Positions 5,512 to 7,465 of a DNA stretch of 7,465 nt are shown in pieces. The stretch spans positions 1 to 7,465 of the forward strand of contig DOOY01000168.1 in NCBI GenBank assembly GCA_003514765.1, in the 5' to 3' direction. The notes beneath the pieces were generated by a model. The model searched no databases and had not been told where the DNA came from. It saw only the letters and a list, made by a program, of their open reading frames with translations. This DNA is from Nitrosomonas sp. GTDB lineage: Bacteria > Pseudomonadota > Gammaproteobacteria > Burkholderiales > Nitrosomonadaceae. Position numbers and translations under genes: made by a program. Position 1 is the stretch's first letter. Each line of letters opens with the position of its first letter.

Positions 5512-6354
5512 ATGACGAATGCTTTAACGATACCCACTGTGGGAGGAAGTCTTGAGAGCTATATCCAGTCAGCTAATTCTTTCCCTATATTATCTCAGGA
5601 AGAAGAAAAGAAACTGGCAAGACGTTTGCGGGATCAGGGCGATATTAAAGCAGCACAGCAACTGATATTGTCTCATCTGCGTTTTGTAGTGACGATTGCA
5701 CGCGGTTATAAAGGCTATGGTTTGCCGCAAGCGGATTTGATTCAGGAAGGAAACGTCGGATTAATGAAAGCTGTTAAACGTTTCGACCCCGAGCGTGGTG
5801 TGCGGTTGGTATCGTTCGCAGTGCACTGGATTAAAGCGGAAATTCATGAGTTTATTATGCGTAACTGGCGACTGGTTAAAATCGCAACCACTAAACAACA
5901 GCGCAAACTGTTTTTTAACCTGCGCAGTATGAAAAAAGGGCTCGAAACCATGAATCCACAGGAGGTGGACGTCGTTGCTGAACAGCTGAATGTTAAGCCC
6001 GGAGAAGTAGTTGAAATGGAAAAGCGTTTTAGCGGAAATGATATTTCTCTTGAACCGTTATCAGAGGAAGAAAACGAGCATTATAGTCCGATTGCATATC
6101 TGACTGATGGATCCGATCCATCACAAGTACTTGAGGCGGAACAGGACAGGGTGCTGCGTGGTGAAGGTCTGCAGCAATCACTTGCCAGTCTGGATGAACG
6201 CAGCCGTCATATTATTGAAGCCCGCTGGTTGCGGGAAAAAGATACTGCAACATTGCATGAGCTTGCCGATGAATTAGGCGTTTCGGCTGAACGTGTCCGT
6301 CAAATCGAATCCAAAGCCATACAGAAAATACGCCATGTTATGACGGCGCGCTAA
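5512..6354 (+). CDS. rpoH: Heat-shock sigma factor RpoH (sigma-32)
   Basis: RpoH directs RNA polymerase to chaperone and protease promoters after heat or protein-folding stress. The 280 residues match the family length. Visible regions are 1.2 (PILSQEEEKKLARRLRDQGD, 25-44), 2.2 core binding (DLIQEGNVGLMKAVKRFDP, 75-93), 2.3-2.4 (FAVHWIKAEIHEFIMRNWRLVKI, 102-124) for -10 recognition, and region 4.2 with a helix-turn-helix (TLHELADELGVSAERVRQIESKA, 247-269). The RpoH-specific box is present as QRKLFFNLR (130-138), which separates it from RpoD and RpoS; it is linked to core binding and to FtsH/DnaK control in E. coli. The gene lies downstream of ftsX as in many proteobacteria, but its own upstream region carries CIRCE, implying HrcA repression at low temperature. 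It ends at a strong terminator. Confidence 0.97.
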   Translation: MTNALTIPTVGGSLESYIQSANSFPILSQEEEKKLARRLRDQGDIKAAQQLILSHLRFVVTIARGYKGYGLPQADLIQEGNVGLMKAVKRFDPERGVRLVSFAVHWIKAEIHEFIMRNWRLVKIATTKQQRKLFFNLRSMKKGLETMNPQEVDVVAEQLNVKPGEVVEMEKRFSGNDISLEPLSEEENEHYSPIAYLTDGSDPSQVLEAEQDRVLRGEGLQQSLASLDERSRHIIEARWLREKDTATLHELADELGVSAERVRQIESKAIQKIRHVMTAR

Positions 6355-6381
6355 ATCACCGGAATTTGAATCAGACAAACT

Positions 6382-6414
6382 AAAAACCCTCAGAAAAAAC
6401 TGAGGGTTTTTTTT
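6382..6414. terminator. Bidirectional rho-independent terminator, rpoH/smbP
   Basis: AAAAACCCTCAG (6382-6393) pairs perfectly over 12 bp with CTGAGGGTTTTT (6400-6411) around an A6 loop. On the plus strand it ends in eight T (6407-6414), terminating rpoH 27 nt after its stop. On the minus strand the A5 before the stem becomes U5, so it can also terminate smbP, whose stop lies about 17 bases away. Confidence 0.93.
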
Positions 6415-6431
6415 GGAAGCTAACGTTGGTA

Positions 6432-6776
6432 TTAATGGGCTGAATCGCGTATATGTTTCATCGCTTCCTTCATATGTTTGGCGCCTTCATCTGCATGTCC
6501 CATTTTGCCGTGCTTGATAGATTCTTCAATGTGTTTAATCGCTTCGGACATATGTTCATGTGCTTCGGCATGTGCTTTTTCAGCAGCCTTTGCATGGTGC
6601 AGGCTTTTTTCTGCATGTTTTACCAGTTCCGTCGCATGACCGTCTTCACCATGTGCCAGCGCTTGTCCAGCATGTTCCATTGTTTCAGAGGTGTGTCCTG
6701 CATCGGTTGCCAAAGCCTGGTTGCTGAGGAAAAGTGCCAAGATTCCAATTGCAAATGTAGTTGATACATGTTTCAT
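6432..6776 (-). CDS. smbP: Small periplasmic metal-binding protein SmbP
   Basis: SmbP of Nitrosomonas europaea is a small periplasmic four-helix protein that binds several copper(II) and other divalent ions; it is thought to buffer copper. This 114-residue product has a signal peptide ending in ALA (21-23), giving a mature chain of 91 residues with 16 His (about 18 percent) and no Cys. His recur every seven residues in four sets: 28/35/42, 47/54/61, 75/82/89 and 94/101/108. HG-x-x-GH turns lie at 42-47 and 89-94. Each residue of the first six-His block has a partner exactly 47 positions later, so the protein is an internal duplication of a helical hairpin. The start at 6776 is set by AAGGAG 6 nt upstream; an in-frame ATG at 6839 would bury the signal peptide behind 21 residues. 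It is monocistronic and convergent with rpoH, sharing its terminator. Confidence 0.9.
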   Translation of the reverse strand: MKHVSTTFAIGILALFLSNQALATDAGHTSETMEHAGQALAHGEDGHATELVKHAEKSLHHAKAAEKAHAEAHEHMSEAIKHIEESIKHGKMGHADEGAKHMKEAMKHIRDSAH

Positions 6777-6782
6777 GATAAT

Positions 6783-6788
6783 CTCCTT
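6783..6788 (-). promoter_or_regulatory. Ribosome binding site that fixes the smbP start
   Basis: On the minus strand AAGGAG (within AAGGAAGGAG) lies 6 nt before the ATG whose first base is 6776. This strong site supports the start that places the signal peptide at the N-terminus. Confidence 0.8.
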
Positions 6789-6837
6789 CCTTTCTTTGCG
6801 AATTAGTAATGAATTTATGAGTTTACTAGGATAGCCC

Positions 6838-6866
6838 ATAATACATGTACTTGCATTTTTTGTTTT
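6838..6866 (-). promoter_or_regulatory. Candidate smbP promoter
   Basis: On the minus strand TATTAT (6843-6838, 5 of 6) is a good -10 box; the -35 position 17 bp upstream reads AAAACA (6866-6861), only 3 of 6. The start would be near 6831, giving a leader of about 55 nt. A weak -35 suggests dependence on an activator. Confidence 0.33.
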
Positions 6867-6884
6867 CCCTGCACAAATGCAGGG
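6867..6884 (-). promoter_or_regulatory. Inverted repeat abutting the smbP -35 box
   Basis: CCCTGCA (6867-6873) and TGCAGGG (6878-6884) form a perfect 7-bp dyad around CAAA. It touches the upstream edge of the candidate -35, with its centre about 45 bp before the predicted start, where activators often bind. There is no T run after it on either strand, so it is not a terminator. I cannot name the regulator. Confidence 0.4.
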
Positions 6885-7042
6885 CAGGGCCTGTCTTGCA
6901 AATACATTACTTTTATTTATAACACAAAGCGGAAAAGAAAAACATAAGTATATTTACGTATTGTAATGTAAATTAAGAACTGATATTGACACGCAAGTAA
7001 TTCCAAAAAAACATAACGGCAACCAACTCGACGAACCAAAGC

Positions 7043-7288
7043 AGGTTATTTTCTTCTTTGTACCCGGATCGTGGCAGTCATTACTGGTTCACACCGGAAG
7101 CTGGCGGCAAGGTGGATAAACATAATCCCATCCAGTTTGGGCAGGCGATGAAGCGTTTGGGAATTGAAATGGTTGCCGCTTATTCACCGCAGGCACGTGG
7201 ACGTAATGAACGCATGTTTCGCACACATCAGGAAATAAAACAGAATGCAAAGTTGTTGCGTAAATTCGCCGCCACAGCTTCGCGATGA
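7043..7288 (+). pseudogene. Fragment of an ISNCY-type transposase
   Basis: From 7043 the frame reads LFSSLYPDRGSHYWFTPEAGGKV and continues to ARGRNERMFRTHQE (to about 7234), a segment I recognise from ISNCY-group DDE transposases. D of DRGSHYW and E of GRNER fit the second and third catalytic acidic residues. The N-terminal DNA-binding part, the first catalytic D and the C-terminal third are missing. Upstream, the frame turns into unrelated sequence. After HQE the expected RLPKELA continuation is replaced by KQNAKLLRKF and a stop at 7286-7288. The only start-like codon, TTG at 7058, lies inside the domain and has no ribosome site. It is a decayed remnant; no terminal inverted repeats or target duplications were seen. 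Confidence 0.82.
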
Positions 7289-7465
7289 ACTACGATACAG
7301 GTTCACTGCGCTTTAATTAAAAAAGGGAATTTATCTGCTATAAAACCGGATATTTCTATTTGTTGCTAACAGTCTGTTTTAGGATATTGAAAACGAAAAT
7401 ATTATCTATTAATATACTGCAAACCCCTACGTTTCCAGTGGATATTTTATGACAAATGACTTGAC
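7289..7465 (+). other. AT-rich edge with possible promoter and gene start
   Basis: After the transposase remnant the sequence is AT-rich with no long frame. TTGAAA (7387-7392) and TAATAT (7410-7415) are separated by 17 bp and could form a promoter, overlapped by a small dyad ATATTA-N5-TAATAT. An ATG at 7449 opens a frame (MTNDL) to the window edge, with a weak GGA about 7 nt upstream. A gene may begin here; five codons cannot be identified. Confidence 0.25.

Noticed and set aside
6777..6839. Upstream ATG extending SmbP by 21 residues
   Set aside because: The extension would place basic residues and the ribosome binding site itself in the protein and displace the signal peptide.

Overview
The window most resembles the chromosome of an ammonia-oxidising betaproteobacterium of the Nitrosomonas type. 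Three things point there. A close match to the histidine heptad protein SmbP, characterised in Nitrosomonas europaea, lies at 6432-6776. An M16 zinc peptidase is divergent from ftsY and followed by ftsE-ftsX-rpoH, a familiar proteobacterial order. A HrcA/CIRCE operator sits in front of rpoH, an arrangement proposed for betaproteobacteria. The assignment rests on recalled family features, not on a search.

Layout. 1-96 is the tail of an unrecognised gene. 221-703 encodes a secreted EF-hand protein with a CxxC pair and a very His/Gly/Asp-rich tail; a candidate promoter and an 11-bp-period direct repeat lie upstream. 704-1017 has no convincing gene. 1018-2409 (minus) is an exported M16 metallopeptidase with an intact zinc motif; the second, inactive M16 gene that often accompanies it is not in the window. 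An 81-bp divergent region separates it from ftsY (2491-3633), the signal recognition particle receptor. ftsE (3782-4435) and ftsX (4432-5343) overlap by 4 bp and encode the FtsEX divisome ABC complex. A possible 29-codon hydrophobic ORF lies between ftsY and ftsE. rpoH (5512-6354) encodes the heat-shock sigma factor; its upstream region carries a 17-of-18 match to CIRCE that overlaps a good -10 box. A strong bidirectional terminator (6382-6414) separates rpoH from the convergent smbP. Beyond smbP is a dyad next to its candidate promoter, then a fragment of an ISNCY-type transposase (7043-7288), then AT-rich sequence with a possible promoter and start codon at the edge.

How the parts fit. The centre (ftsY, ftsE, ftsX, rpoH) is conserved housekeeping: membrane protein targeting, cell-wall hydrolysis control at division, and heat-shock transcription. 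The flanks are accessory. Each holds a small exported, histidine-rich, probably metal-binding protein, and the right edge carries mobile-element debris. The strongest regulatory signal is the CIRCE site, which implies that HrcA controls the level of the sigma factor for the rest of the heat-shock response. I saw no new multi-gene system. The less ordinary items are the EF-hand/His-tail protein, the exact two-fold histidine grid in SmbP, the unassigned dyads and the missing M16 partner.
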